Positions 7,172 through 15,570 are shown, counted from the stretch's first letter. The stretch: 23,230 bases of DNA from Actinomycetota bacterium (GCA_005800465.1 SYFI01000105.1:1-23230), one strand, 5' to 3'. A program made the numbers and translations. Notes: a model not told the origin generated them from the letters alone.

Positions 7172-7459
7172 GTGGCCATCCGCACCATGCCGATATCCGA
7201 GGTGAAGGCAACCCTTCTGGGCCTGGTCACCGAAGTTGCCGCGACGGGCGATGAGATCGTCATCACCCGCCGTGGCCGCCCCGTGGCGCGGCTTGTCCCG
7301 ACAGCGGAGCGTCAAAGCCTGATCAGCAGCCTCATCCTGCCCGGCAATCTTGATGACCTCCTCTCCGCTGATGGCGAAAGGCCCGACCCGTGCGTGACCG
7401 ACCCGGTGCTCGGGACCGAGGCCGGGAAGTACGCAAAGCCTCCGCGCACCTCGCGGTGA
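7172..7459 (+). CDS. Type II antitoxin, Phd/YefM family
   Basis: 95 aa from the GTG preceded by a strong GGAGG. The N-terminal half is a textbook Phd/YefM DNA-binding fold: ISEVKATLLGLVTEVA, then the strand EIVITRRGRPVARLVP. The C-terminal part (ISSLILPGNLDDLLS and beyond) would be the disordered segment that folds on the toxin. Known for the family: it neutralises its partner toxin and represses its own operon by binding a palindrome in the promoter. The last four bases of the gene overlap the start of a PIN-domain toxin gene (GTGA), the usual coupling for such pairs. The toxin frame is interrupted, so the antitoxin may now be an orphan. Confidence 0.85.
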   Translation: MAIRTMPISEVKATLLGLVTEVAATGDEIVITRRGRPVARLVPTAERQSLISSLILPGNLDDLLSADGERPDPCVTDPVLGTEAGKYAKPPRTSR

Positions 7460-7884
7460 ACGACCAGTACGTGCTCGACACCCACGCCTGGGTGAACTAC
7501 GTCACCGCGCCCGACGCGCTGCCCCGACGTGCCCGGCTCCTTACGGACACGGCGACAGTGCTGCACGTTCCCGCCATCTGCCTGCGTGAGGTCGCAGTAC
7601 ACGGCGCGCGGGATCGCCTGCGCACACGGGACCCGAAGATGACGTGGGACGAGTGGATGATGACGACGCTCGCCGACCCCTGTGCGGTCGCGCCACTGAC
7701 GCCGCGCATCGCAATCGAGTCTGCAGGTCTCGAGCGAGAGGGCTTTCACGGTGACCCCGCCGACCAGATGATCTAGGCCACAGCGCGTGTACTCGGCATC
7801 CCGGTTATCACCCGGGAGCGGCGAATCCACGAGTTCGAGGTGCGCCTGCCGCGGAAGGCCACCCGGCTCGCTATCTGGAACTGA
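7456..7884 (+). pseudogene. PIN-domain toxin (VapC-like), interrupted by an in-frame amber codon
   Basis: Read through, the frame gives a complete PIN toxin of about 142 codons. It starts at a GTG overlapping the antitoxin stop: YVLDTHAWVNYV (first Asp), a LREVAVH segment (Glu), GDPADQMI (third acidic site), then TAG at 7774-7776, then ATARVLGIPVITRERRIHEF and a final AIW. The family normally reads DPADRxIxATAxxLG straight through, so the TAG replaces exactly one residue inside a conserved helix. No frameshift is needed. The stopped product would be 106 aa and would lack the last strand and helix and the final acidic site, where TRE stands for the usual TRD. Likely an inactivated toxin; sequencing error or suppression is possible. 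Confidence 0.8.
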
Positions 7885-7891
7885 CCGACCG

Positions 7892-7910
7892 CAGTCGCAC
7901 GTTGCGGCTG
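7892..7910 (+). terminator. Candidate hairpin terminator after the toxin-antitoxin unit
   Basis: CAGTCGCA and TGCGGCTG pair over 8 bp (one G-U) around a 3-nt loop, seven bases after the toxin stop at 7882-7884. The G-U pair fits plus-strand RNA; the minus-strand RNA would carry an A-C mismatch. There is no U-tract. The rest of 7911-8007 shows nothing I can name. Confidence 0.35.
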
Positions 7911-8007
7911 GTGGTGCTGGTGACTGCCGCACCGCCGTAGCCCGGATCGCCCACGATGGCGAGCGACGTGCTGCCAAGCGCGGGGGCTCCAGCCGGCATG
8001 CCTAGGG

Positions 8008-9294
8008 TCACGGTGCGTACCTCACAAGCGGCTGACCCAACCCCTCCGACAGGGTCACGTAGCTCTCGCAGGTGGCATCAACGGCAATGGCCTCGCCCTG
8101 AGGCTCGCGTACGTATGGCCTCGCCGATCCCTCGTCCATCAGGGCAGCCACCAAACCCAGCGGCGACTGGTGCACGCGCACGGCGTCGTACGTCTTGACC
8201 ACAACGGTGGTTCCTCCGGCGCAGGCATCCGCGCCCACCACCCCGCCGTAGGGCATCTCGCCAACCAGCCGCATCACACCGGTACCCGCAGCAATCTGCG
8301 CGGCGGTAACGCGATACACCCGTGATCGCGCCTCTCGCTTGGTGATCACATACAGATCACCCGTCGTACGGTCAGCTACCAGCGCCTCTGCATCCCGTGC
8401 GCCATCGGGAAATGAGAGGTGAATCACGTGTGGTGCGACGGCCCCGAATATAGTCCCGGCGGGAAGTCCCAACACGGACGGCTCGGCAACCCGATATACG
8501 TCAATACTGGCCCTGACAGCACTGTTGTCGCCGATGTCGGCCACAAAGAGCGCCTCAGCGCCACCGGGGTCGGTACCAAGCGCGATGTCCTCGATGTCGC
8601 GCGCGACCACCCCTGCCAGTGGCAGCGTGGCGCGAATAATCCCGTCCCAGCCCACGGCGAACACCCGGGCGGAATCACCGCTGTCGTTATGGGTCCAGAA
8701 CAAGTCAGCCTCGGACTGGCTCCACGCAAGGCCCGACGCCTCAGTAACTGGAGCGCCAACGGCACCGGACACCGTGCGCGTGGTGCCCGGCAAGAGCAGC
8801 GCCGGGGGAGTGGGCTCGACCACCGGTGCGGGTGCGGGGATGGTGACAAGTTCAATTGATGGCGCCGAATTGCCCGGGACATCGGCCTGGACGTCGTCCA
8901 CCACCGACAGAGAAGGCCCATCAATCCGGCCAATGGCCGTGCGCCTGACAGGCAGTTGGCTGCCGCGCAGGGTCACACGAACCTCAAGCGCATCATCTGA
9001 TTTCACAGCGCAACCCGTGAGTGCTGACGGTTTGATCGCAATGCGAGTGCGCAGTGTCGCCCCTCTGCCCGGAATGCGGTCAACGTAGCCAACGACCCGC
9101 CCTGACGAGTGCTGGCGTACCGTGACGCCCACACGTCCGGCGCCGACGGGCACTCCCGAGACGGTCACAGATATGGTGGCGGCATTTGCCTGGCAGGTCG
9201 GCTGCCCCACCTGCACACGCAACGGCGCGGCGACCGCACCAGACACCAGCGACATCAGGCAGAGGCCAACCAGCGTTGGCACGCGAATGCTCAT
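8008..9294 (-). CDS. Secreted beta-propeller-like protein, actinobacterial HNDSGD family
   Basis: 428 aa. A signal peptide covers about residues 1-23 (LVGLCLMSLVSGAVAA). Residues 24-120 form a small beta-rich domain with two Cys (C34, C95) that could make a disulfide. After a Pro-rich linker (about 152-165), residues 170-428 resemble a propeller-like family common in actinobacteria, with conserved acidic turns THNDSGDSARVF (201-212), ARDIEDIALG (231-240) and VADIGDN (251-257), then DAEAL and DLYVITKRE. The acidic clusters could bind metal, as in phytase-like propellers, but no enzymatic role is established that I know of. A GGAGG lies only one base before the ATG, so the exact start is uncertain; GTG four codons later is an alternative. 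It is divergent from the glycosyltransferase operon and shares the control region 9295-9410. Confidence 0.7.
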   Translation of the reverse strand: MSIRVPTLVGLCLMSLVSGAVAAPLRVQVGQPTCQANAATISVTVSGVPVGAGRVGVTVRQHSSGRVVGYVDRIPGRGATLRTRIAIKPSALTGCAVKSDDALEVRVTLRGSQLPVRRTAIGRIDGPSLSVVDDVQADVPGNSAPSIELVTIPAPAPVVEPTPPALLLPGTTRTVSGAVGAPVTEASGLAWSQSEADLFWTHNDSGDSARVFAVGWDGIIRATLPLAGVVARDIEDIALGTDPGGAEALFVADIGDNSAVRASIDVYRVAEPSVLGLPAGTIFGAVAPHVIHLSFPDGARDAEALVADRTTGDLYVITKREARSRVYRVTAAQIAAGTGVMRLVGEMPYGGVVGADACAGGTTVVVKTYDAVRVHQSPLGLVAALMDEGSARPYVREPQGEAIAVDATCESYVTLSEGLGQPLVRYAP

Positions 9295-9347
9295 GCCTCC
9301 ATGCTCCGACGCCCAGGAAGGGGAAGCAACGCCCGCTCACGCTTTTC

Positions 9348-9378
9348 ATACGCAATCGCAACATTTCGCGATGCGTAT
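9348..9378. promoter_or_regulatory. Imperfect palindrome in the divergent control region (candidate operator)
   Basis: ATACGCAATCGC (9348-9359) and GCGATGCGTAT (9368-9378) are inverted copies, differing by one inserted A, around the 8-nt loop AACATTTC. It lies between the secreted propeller gene and the glycosyltransferase operon. One end overlaps a TATGAA that could be the minus-strand -10, and it ends 19 bp before the plus-strand -10 at 9398. Confidence 0.4.
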
Positions 9379-9397
9379 TGCTCGGGCCAGCGGCCGG

Positions 9398-9403
9398 TAG
9401 CCT
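9398..9403 (+). promoter_or_regulatory. Candidate -10 box of a leaderless promoter (TAGCCT)
   Basis: TAGCCT is followed by seven bases and the ATG at 9411 that opens the five-gene operon. No canonical Shine-Dalgarno is present and no convincing -35 box is seen. Confidence 0.4.
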
Positions 9404-9410
9404 GCGGCGG

Positions 9411-10511
9411 ATGGAATCTGCCGTTCTCTTCGATGCCACCCCGCTTGGGCGCGACCATGCCGCGCGTGGAATTGGCGCGGCCGTGCGGGGAATGGCCGAG
9501 GGGCTCGCCGGGCAGCCGCCGGCCGACCGCCCGGCGTTTCTTGTGAGTGGCGACGGCGAGCATGCCCCCCTCGTGCCCGAGCGCATCACCGTGAGGTGGC
9601 CCGACTGGCGCGTACGACGCGTGCCCGACCCCCGCCCGGCCGCCACCATTGCCCGCAAGATCCGCAAGATCGGCCCGCGACTTTTTCACTCCACCCAGCC
9701 CGACCTCATGCCGTCGGGTGTGCGCAGCGTGGTGACCCTGTACGACCTCATCCCCGCCGCGTACCCCAAACTGTTTCTTCGCGGGGCGACCCACGCGGCC
9801 GAAACCGCTGCCTACCGGCGATGGATGGCGCGCCTGCCCGACGCTGAGCTGCTGCTGTGTATCTCGCAGGAGACCGCCGACGATGCGGTGCGTCTGGCCG
9901 GGGCGGACCCGGCACGCGTGCGCGTTGTTCCCCTGGCCTGCCCACCACTTGTAACCCCCATGGGTGAGGTGCCGGACGCGCCGTACATCCTCATGAGCGG
10001 TGGCCTGGAGCCGCACAAGAACCCGTGGCCGGTCATCAGCGCGCTGGCCCTGCTGCCTGAGCCGCTTCGCCTTGTGATGACCGGGCCATGGGGTGGGCAC
10101 CGGCTGCGCATCGTGCGCGAGTTCGCACACCGCGCCGGTGTGCTGCAACGCGTGGACCTACTGGGCCTGGTGTCGGCCAACGAGCTGGCGGCACTGCGCG
10201 AGAGCGCCCAGGCCGTGGTGGTACCGAGCCTGAAGGAGGGGTTTGGCCTGCCGGTGCTCGAGGCCATGACCGCTGGCGTGCCGGTGATCGCCAGCGATAC
10301 CCCCGCCCTTCGCGAGGTAGGTGGCGACGCCGCGCGCTATGAGAGCCCGTTCGACCCCGAAGGGTGGGCCGACGCCATGGCCGAGGCGTGGCAGGAGCCC
10401 GCGCTACGCCACTCGGCGGCCATCGGCGGCCCCTCGCGTGCACAGACGTTCTCGTGGGATCGCACCGCCACGCAGATCGTGGCTGCCTACAACGAAGTGC
10501 TGAGCTCATGA
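9411..10511 (+). CDS. Glycosyltransferase family 4
   Basis: 366 aa, GT-B fold, cytoplasmic face of the membrane. The N-terminal acceptor domain opens with VLFDATPLGRDHAARGIG, the Gly-rich loop of the family. The donor-binding half has SGGLEPHKNP (about 196-205, Lys203 contacting the nucleotide phosphates) and the EX7E motif E276-E284 in KEGFGLPVLEAM, followed by PVIASDTPALREVGG. Length and layout are normal for a retaining GT4. The sugar donor cannot be read from sequence. First gene of a five-gene run; its stop overlaps the next start (ATGA). ATG 9411 is preferred over the longer open frame upstream because the homologous region begins there and a -10 box sits 7 nt before it. Confidence 0.85.
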   Translation: MESAVLFDATPLGRDHAARGIGAAVRGMAEGLAGQPPADRPAFLVSGDGEHAPLVPERITVRWPDWRVRRVPDPRPAATIARKIRKIGPRLFHSTQPDLMPSGVRSVVTLYDLIPAAYPKLFLRGATHAAETAAYRRWMARLPDAELLLCISQETADDAVRLAGADPARVRVVPLACPPLVTPMGEVPDAPYILMSGGLEPHKNPWPVISALALLPEPLRLVMTGPWGGHRLRIVREFAHRAGVLQRVDLLGLVSANELAALRESAQAVVVPSLKEGFGLPVLEAMTAGVPVIASDTPALREVGGDAARYESPFDPEGWADAMAEAWQEPALRHSAAIGGPSRAQTFSWDRTATQIVAAYNEVLSS

Positions 10512-11584
10512 GCCCGAGGCCAGTGGTGCTGGTAGATGCCCGGCTTGCCCGGCGTCGGCGCACGGGCATCGCGCGTGTCATCAGCGAGACCCGCACCGCA
10601 CTCCTGGTGGACCCGCCCGACGACATGGAGGTGGTGTTCGTAAACGGGCCCCCGGGGCTGCCGCGAAAGAATGCCCTCACCTCCGTGGGAAACCTCATCA
10701 TCGACATGCTGTGGCTCACGGTGGGGCTACCCGCGGTGGCGCGACGCAAGAATGCCGCGCTCGTCCACGCACCCATGAACTGGGGCCCCTTGCGGGGCAG
10801 CACGCCGATGACGGTGATGATTCAGGACCTGGCCTTTGAGCGCATGCCCCAGCAGTACCCGGCGGGGTTTCGCCGCTGGGCATCATTTGTGGGCAGGCGC
10901 ACGGCGAAGCGCGCGCGCCTGATGATGACCACCACCGAGGCCGGCGCACGCGACGTGGAGCAGATCTACCGCGTGCCCCGAAGCCGCATCCGCGTGGTGA
11001 ACCTGGGCACCGACCCCGACCATCAGCCCGAGCGCGAGCGTGCGCCATTCATCCTGGCCGTAGGCGAGTTTGAGCCCCGCAAGCGCATGCTTGACCTGAT
11101 GAGGGCTCACGAGCAGTACTTCGCGAGCGCCCCGGGCTACCCGCCGCTGTGCCGGCTGGTCATCGCGGGGGCGGGCGGCAGCCAGCACGCGGAAGCCCTT
11201 CGCCTGCAGGGGCCGGGCTGCGACCTACTGGGATTCGTGTCCGACGAGGATCTGTCCGAGTTGTACCGCCGCGCCACCCTGTTCGTGAGCCTGTCGGCCT
11301 ACGAGGGCTTCGGCCTGCCGATCTCCGAGGCCATGGCCCGGGGATGCCCGGTGATGGTGGCTGACAACTCGAGCCAGGCAGAGGTGGGCGGCGCCACTGC
11401 CATCCTGGTGCGCGACGACTCCGTGGAGGGCATGGCCGAGCAGCTGATCGAGGCGCTCGCCGACCGCCAGGCGCTATTGGAGCGCGGCCGGGAGTCGCGT
11501 GAGCGCGCGGGAGAGCTGAGCTGGGCCGCCACCGCCCGGGGTACGACTGACGCATGGCGCGAGGCGCTGGGCCTGCACCGATGA
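10508..11584 (+). CDS. Glycosyltransferase family 4
   Basis: 358 aa, GT-B fold. It starts VVLVDARLARRRRTGIARV, the acceptor-side Gly loop with an unusual run of Arg. VGEFEPRKRM (about 185-194) supplies the basic phosphate-binding pair, and the EX7E motif is E266-E274 in YEGFGLPISEAM, followed by PVMVADNSSQAEVGG. The start is the ATGA overlap with the previous gene. It resembles its two neighbours at 9411 and 11581 in layout, suggesting that successive related linkages are made or that the genes arose by old duplication. Donor and linkage unknown. Confidence 0.85.
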   Translation: MSPRPVVLVDARLARRRRTGIARVISETRTALLVDPPDDMEVVFVNGPPGLPRKNALTSVGNLIIDMLWLTVGLPAVARRKNAALVHAPMNWGPLRGSTPMTVMIQDLAFERMPQQYPAGFRRWASFVGRRTAKRARLMMTTTEAGARDVEQIYRVPRSRIRVVNLGTDPDHQPERERAPFILAVGEFEPRKRMLDLMRAHEQYFASAPGYPPLCRLVIAGAGGSQHAEALRLQGPGCDLLGFVSDEDLSELYRRATLFVSLSAYEGFGLPISEAMARGCPVMVADNSSQAEVGGATAILVRDDSVEGMAEQLIEALADRQALLERGRESRERAGELSWAATARGTTDAWREALGLHR

Positions 11585-12654
11585 GAGTTGCCGTTGATGC
11601 CCACGCCGTGGCCCAGCCAAGCGCGGGCGACGCCGGCAACGCGCGGTGGATTGAGAACCTCATCCACGCACTCACCACCACGGCTGATGCCGGCGACGAG
11701 GTGTGCGCCATGGTGGCGCACGCGGCGGCCGAGCAGCGCATTGACGCGGGCGTACCGCTGCTGCAGGTGGGTGAGGCCAACATGCGCAGGCTCACGTCCG
11801 GTGCGCCGCGCGCGATGGAGCGCGCCCGTGCCGACGTGGGGGTGTTCAACTACGTGGTGCCGTTCCGGGGCCGTACCCCGAGTGCGGTGGTGGTGCACGA
11901 TGCGGCGTTCATCACCAACCCCGAGTGGTTCAGCAGGCGCGACAACCTGGTGCTCGGCAAGTTGGTGCCGGCAGCCGTGCGTCGGGCGAAAATCGTCATC
12001 GCCGTGTCGAACACAGAAGGCGCGCAGATCGCCGATGCCCTCGACATCGACCCGGCTCGCATCCACGTGGTGCGCACCTACCCCGCCCCGGTGTTCACCC
12101 CCGACCCATCCGGCACCGCAGCCGCCCGCGTGTATGAACGCTGGGGGCTCACCCGCTACGTACTGGCTGTGGGCGACATCCACCCGCGCAAGAACATCGG
12201 CGCACTGGCCCAGGCCCTGCAGCAACTGGGCGACCCCGGACTGGAACTGGCACTGGTGGGGCGCCCCGCCCTCGGCGGCGAGCAGATCGTTGCCGGGGCC
12301 AACGCCCGTTGGCTTGGCCGCGTGAGCGACGACCAACTTGCCGACCTGTACCGGGCGGCCACGGTGGTGGCGGTGCCATCGCTCTACGAGGGATTCGGCC
12401 TGCCCATTCTCGAGGCCATGGCCTGCGGGGCGCCCACCGTGGCGAGCAGCCGCGGGGCCATGCCCGAGGTCGCCGGTGAGGGCGCCATCGTTGCCGACCC
12501 CACCCCAAGCGCGCTGGCCGACGCCATTCGCGAGGCGCTCGATCCAGTGGTGGCCGACCGCCTGCGTGCGGCGGGGCCGGTGCAGGCGGCCACATTCACC
12601 CCAAGCGCCATGGGCAGGGCCGGATGGGATGCGCTGCGAATAGTCACATCGTGA
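11581..12654 (+). CDS. Glycosyltransferase family 4
   Basis: 357 aa, GT-B fold. N-terminus MRVAVDAHAVAQ with a GDAGNARWIENL acceptor loop, then VVVHDAAFITNPEWF, a segment common in mannosyltransferase-type GT4 enzymes. The donor half has VGDIHPRKNI (about 197-206, Lys204), LGRVSDDQLADLYRAA, and the EX7E motif E270-E278 in YEGFGLPILEAM. The start comes from the ATGA overlap with the preceding stop; its own stop is overlapped by the next gene (GTGA). It probably adds one sugar to the lipid-linked repeat unit; specificity is not predictable. Confidence 0.85.
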   Translation: MRVAVDAHAVAQPSAGDAGNARWIENLIHALTTTADAGDEVCAMVAHAAAEQRIDAGVPLLQVGEANMRRLTSGAPRAMERARADVGVFNYVVPFRGRTPSAVVVHDAAFITNPEWFSRRDNLVLGKLVPAAVRRAKIVIAVSNTEGAQIADALDIDPARIHVVRTYPAPVFTPDPSGTAAARVYERWGLTRYVLAVGDIHPRKNIGALAQALQQLGDPGLELALVGRPALGGEQIVAGANARWLGRVSDDQLADLYRAATVVAVPSLYEGFGLPILEAMACGAPTVASSRGAMPEVAGEGAIVADPTPSALADAIREALDPVVADRLRAAGPVQAATFTPSAMGRAGWDALRIVTS

Positions 12655-13751
12655 AGATCGCACTCATCGGCACCCGGGGTATCCCCGCGGCTTACTCCGG
12701 CTTTGAGACCGCCGTGCAGCACCTTGCCGAGCAGTTCACCGAGCGCGGTCACGAGGTGGTGGTGTACTGCCGCCCCCATATGACCGAGAAGCGGGATGCG
12801 CACGCGGGCGCACGACTGGTGCACTTGCCGACGATCAAGAACAAGTACCTCGACACCATCGTGCACACCGCCCTCGGCACCGGGCACATGGTCACCAAGG
12901 ACCGGCCTGACGTGGCCATTTACTTCATCGCCGGCAACGCCCCCGTGGTGCCATTTGCCCGCATGGCCGGGGTGCCGAGCATCCTGCAGATTGACGGCAT
13001 GGATTCGGAACGCGCCAAGTGGCCCAAGGCCGCGCGCGGGATGATCCGCCAGGCGGAGCACATGTCGGCTGCTGCGGCCACCATCGCGGTGACCGATTCA
13101 GAGAGCGTGGCCGATCTGTACGAGCAGCGGTTCGGCAGGCGCATCCTCAGCATCCCTTACGGTGCCGACCTGCCCGACCCCGGCACCATCGCCGAGTGCG
13201 AGTGCTTGGGAGTGCAGCCCGGCCGCTTCATTCTCTTCGTCGGCCGTCTGGTTCCCGAGAACAACGCGCACCTACTCATTGAGGCCCATCGCCTGCTTGC
13301 CCCCGACTGGCCGCTGGTGATCGTGGGCGATGCCCCGTATGCCGACGAGTACATCGCCAAGTTGAAGGCCAATGCGTCACCGGCGGTCGTCTTCCCCGGC
13401 TATGTGTTTGGTGATGGCTACGCCGAACTGGTGCACCGCTGTGGCCTGATGTGTGCGCCCACCGAGGTGGGCGGCACACACCCGGTGATAATCGAGGCAA
13501 TGGCCGCAGGGGCGCCGCTGATCGTGAGCGACCACGCACCCAACATCGAAGTTGTGGAGGACACCGCGGCGACATTCGCGCTCGCCGGGGGGGCCGAGGC
13601 GCTTGCCGTGACCATGGGTGAGTTGCTCGACGACCCCGCGAAGCGCGAGGCACTCGGGGCAAAGGCAGCGGAGCGGGCCCGGGAGCGGTTCAGCTGGAGC
13701 CGATGTGCAGACCGATACCTGGTGATCGCTGAGACCCTCCTGAAGTCATGA
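12651..13751 (+). CDS. Glycosyltransferase with N-terminal DUF1972 domain (rhamnosyltransferase-like)
   Basis: 366 aa. The signature IGTRGIPAAYSGFETAV at 6-22 is the hallmark of the DUF1972/GT4 group, which includes Cps2T, the pneumococcal beta-1,4-rhamnosyltransferase. FVGRLVPENN (196-205) is the donor loop typical of this group. The acidic pair is spaced differently from the neighbours (E272 and E282 in TEVGGTHPVIIEAM), as is usual here. Use of dTDP-rhamnose is plausible given rfbC at 16926 but is inference. The GTG start overlaps the upstream TGA by 4 nt. Confidence 0.85.
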   Translation: MKIALIGTRGIPAAYSGFETAVQHLAEQFTERGHEVVVYCRPHMTEKRDAHAGARLVHLPTIKNKYLDTIVHTALGTGHMVTKDRPDVAIYFIAGNAPVVPFARMAGVPSILQIDGMDSERAKWPKAARGMIRQAEHMSAAAATIAVTDSESVADLYEQRFGRRILSIPYGADLPDPGTIAECECLGVQPGRFILFVGRLVPENNAHLLIEAHRLLAPDWPLVIVGDAPYADEYIAKLKANASPAVVFPGYVFGDGYAELVHRCGLMCAPTEVGGTHPVIIEAMAAGAPLIVSDHAPNIEVVEDTAATFALAGGAEALAVTMGELLDDPAKREALGAKAAERARERFSWSRCADRYLVIAETLLKS

Positions 13752-14605
13752 ATCTCGCCATCCGGCATCGCCTTTCCGCCTTCTCCGATGCGATCGGGCA
13801 GGTGGGTGACCGCACCGCATTCATCGCCGGGGAGCTGCGGTGCGTCCCGCTGCGCCCGTTCGTGGCCCGGGCCGCCCGCACGCGCAACTCCAACGCGGCG
13901 GCCGAGTGGCAGCGTCTGGGCAGCCGCATGGGATACTTGCGCCAGCACCGCCTTGCGGGTGGCGGATACGTGTGGGTACGCCACGGCACCGCCGACATCT
14001 TCACGGTGGCCGAGGTACTGGCGCGCGACGAGTACGCGATACCGGCAGAGGCCCGTGAGCACCTGCCGGCGCGACCCCGGGTGGTTGATCTGGGATCGAA
14101 CATCGGCATCTTCGGTATACGGGCGATTCGCGATCTGAACCCATTGGTCATTACCTCTGTTGAGGCCGACCCGTACAACGCCGCGGTGCTCAGGAGGAAT
14201 GCCGCCAACGTGCCCATGGGCACTGACTGGCGAGTTATCGAGGCCTTCGCGGCACCCGCCGGGGAGAGCAGTATGGAGTTTGCGGCCGGGCAGTTCGCCG
14301 AGTCACGGTCAGCGGATGGGGGCAGCCACTCGGTTCCCACGGTGGACGCCTTCGTGCTCATGGCCGACGCCGACCTGGTGAAGACCGACATCGAGGGCGC
14401 TGAGTGGCCCATCCTCGAGGACCCTCGGATGGCCACATGCGCCGTGAAGGTGGTCGCGCTCGAATACCACCGGCGGGGCTGTGAGGTAGGAGAGGATCCG
14501 TCCACCCGTTGCCGCCACCTGCTGGCCCGCGCCGGGTTCGAATGCCGCGATTCCGGGGGGCCCGGAGACGACTTCGGCACGCTCTGGGCGTGGCGGCCCT
14601 CCTAG
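13748..14605 (+). CDS. FkbM-family SAM-dependent methyltransferase
   Basis: 285 aa. The Rossmann motif VVDLGSNIGIFG (112-123) binds SAM, E139 in SVEADPYN is motif II, and VKTDIEGAEWPIL (211-223) is the FkbM signature. Residues 1-105 are an N-terminal extension with HGTADIFTVAEVLARDEY, a usual lead-in for the family. FkbM enzymes in polysaccharide loci O-methylate sugars, which can cap or modify the chain; that role is inferred. Last gene of the five-gene operon, entered by an ATGA overlap. Its TAG stop overlaps the stop of the convergent gene. Confidence 0.85.
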   Translation: MNLAIRHRLSAFSDAIGQVGDRTAFIAGELRCVPLRPFVARAARTRNSNAAAEWQRLGSRMGYLRQHRLAGGGYVWVRHGTADIFTVAEVLARDEYAIPAEAREHLPARPRVVDLGSNIGIFGIRAIRDLNPLVITSVEADPYNAAVLRRNAANVPMGTDWRVIEAFAAPAGESSMEFAAGQFAESRSADGGSHSVPTVDAFVLMADADLVKTDIEGAEWPILEDPRMATCAVKVVALEYHRRGCEVGEDPSTRCRHLLARAGFECRDSGGPGDDFGTLWAWRPS

Positions 14606-15540
14606 CGAGCCGGATCCTCCGGGCCGATCTCCTCGGCCACCACGTAGTTGGGCCTGGCGCGCACTTCGTCGTAGATTTTTCCGACGTACTCGCCGAGGAT
14701 TCCCAGAAACGTGAAGATGAACGCCGCGAGGAAGAACATCACGGTCATCACCGATGTCCAGCCCTGGGCGGTGCCGGTTCCGAAGATCGCCCCGATGATC
14801 ACCCAGACGAGGCCGGCCACCGCAAGGATGGTCATGAAAAAGCCCATGAAGGTCATGAGTCGCAGCGGCAGTTTGGAGAATGAGAAGATGGCGTTGGTGC
14901 CGCCGAGCGTGCGCTTGACCAGTGAGTACTTGGTCTCCCCTGCTGCACGTTCCCGACGCTCGGCCTCCACGGGCACCTGCCGGAATCCGGCGAACGCGCG
15001 AAGCCCCGGGAAGTACCGGCCCGTCTCGGGCAGATCGTTGATCACGTCAACCACCTGACGATCCATCAACGAGAATGGGCCGGCATCGCGCGGCAGGTCG
15101 ATGCTCATTACCCGTGACGCCAGGCTGTAGAAGCCGCTGAACGCGGCGCGCAGAAGGCGCCCCTCCTTGCGCCCCTTGCGCACGGCATAGACCACATCCG
15201 CGCCCTCATGCCATGTCCCGATAAGCCGGGGGATGATCTCGGGGCCATCCTGCAGGTCGGCATCCATCACGATTACGGCGTCGCCACGGGCCGCGCGCAG
15301 CCCCGCCTCGATCGCCGCCTCATGGCCAAAATTGCGGGAGAGGATAACCGCACGTACTCGTGGGTCGCGCGCTGCCAGTTGGCGCATGATCGACGCGGTC
15401 TGATCGCGTGAGCCATCATCGACGAACACGAACTCGAAGTCGTCGGACAGTCCGTCAATCTCCTCGGAGACCTCGCGATGAAAGGCCTCGAGAACCTCTT
15501 CCTCGTTATACGCCGGGACAACCAGCGAGATCAGCGGCAT
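14602..15540 (-). CDS. GT2 polyprenyl-phosphate glycosyltransferase, GtrB/DPM type, with two membrane segments
   Basis: 312 aa. GT-A domain: VVPAYNEEEVL at 7-17, FVDDGSRDQT with D41 D42, LSRNFGHEAAIEAGL, and the DXD motif D93-A-D95 in MDADLQDGPE. After RAAGETKYSLVKR, two membrane helices at about 228-252 and 264-288 follow, then a short cytoplasmic tail with LGEYVGKIYDEVRARP, a common ending of this family. Such enzymes make polyprenyl-phosphate-linked glucose, mannose or aminosugars for transfer on the outer face. GAGGT lies five bases before the ATG, with a TACGCT -10 box at 15565-15570. It converges on the FkbM gene. Confidence 0.88.
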   Translation of the reverse strand: MPLISLVVPAYNEEEVLEAFHREVSEEIDGLSDDFEFVFVDDGSRDQTASIMRQLAARDPRVRAVILSRNFGHEAAIEAGLRAARGDAVIVMDADLQDGPEIIPRLIGTWHEGADVVYAVRKGRKEGRLLRAAFSGFYSLASRVMSIDLPRDAGPFSLMDRQVVDVINDLPETGRYFPGLRAFAGFRQVPVEAERRERAAGETKYSLVKRTLGGTNAIFSFSKLPLRLMTFMGFFMTILAVAGLVWVIIGAIFGTGTAQGWTSVMTVMFFLAAFIFTFLGILGEYVGKIYDEVRARPNYVVAEEIGPEDPAR

Positions 15541-15564
15541 TCGTCACCTCGTCGAAGTCGGGCC

Positions 15565-15570
15565 AGCGTA
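15565..15570 (-). promoter_or_regulatory. Candidate -10 box (TACGCT) for the GtrB-like gene
   Basis: Minus-strand TACGCT would place the transcript start about 17-19 nt before the ATG at 15540, leaving room for the GAGGT ribosome binding site. It shares the 63-bp gap 15541-15603 with the divergent plus-strand promoter. Confidence 0.35.

Noticed and set aside
7885..8007. A 41-codon minus-strand frame beginning 21 bp after the propeller gene stop, containing VGDPGYGGAA.
   Set aside because: It has no ribosome binding site and no family I recognise, and is short enough to be chance at this GC content.
11299..12663. Long minus-strand frames opposite the glycosyltransferase operon (also 9291-10148).
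   Set aside because: Composition is typical of antisense high-GC frames; the plus-strand genes carry full GT4 motifs and chained overlaps.
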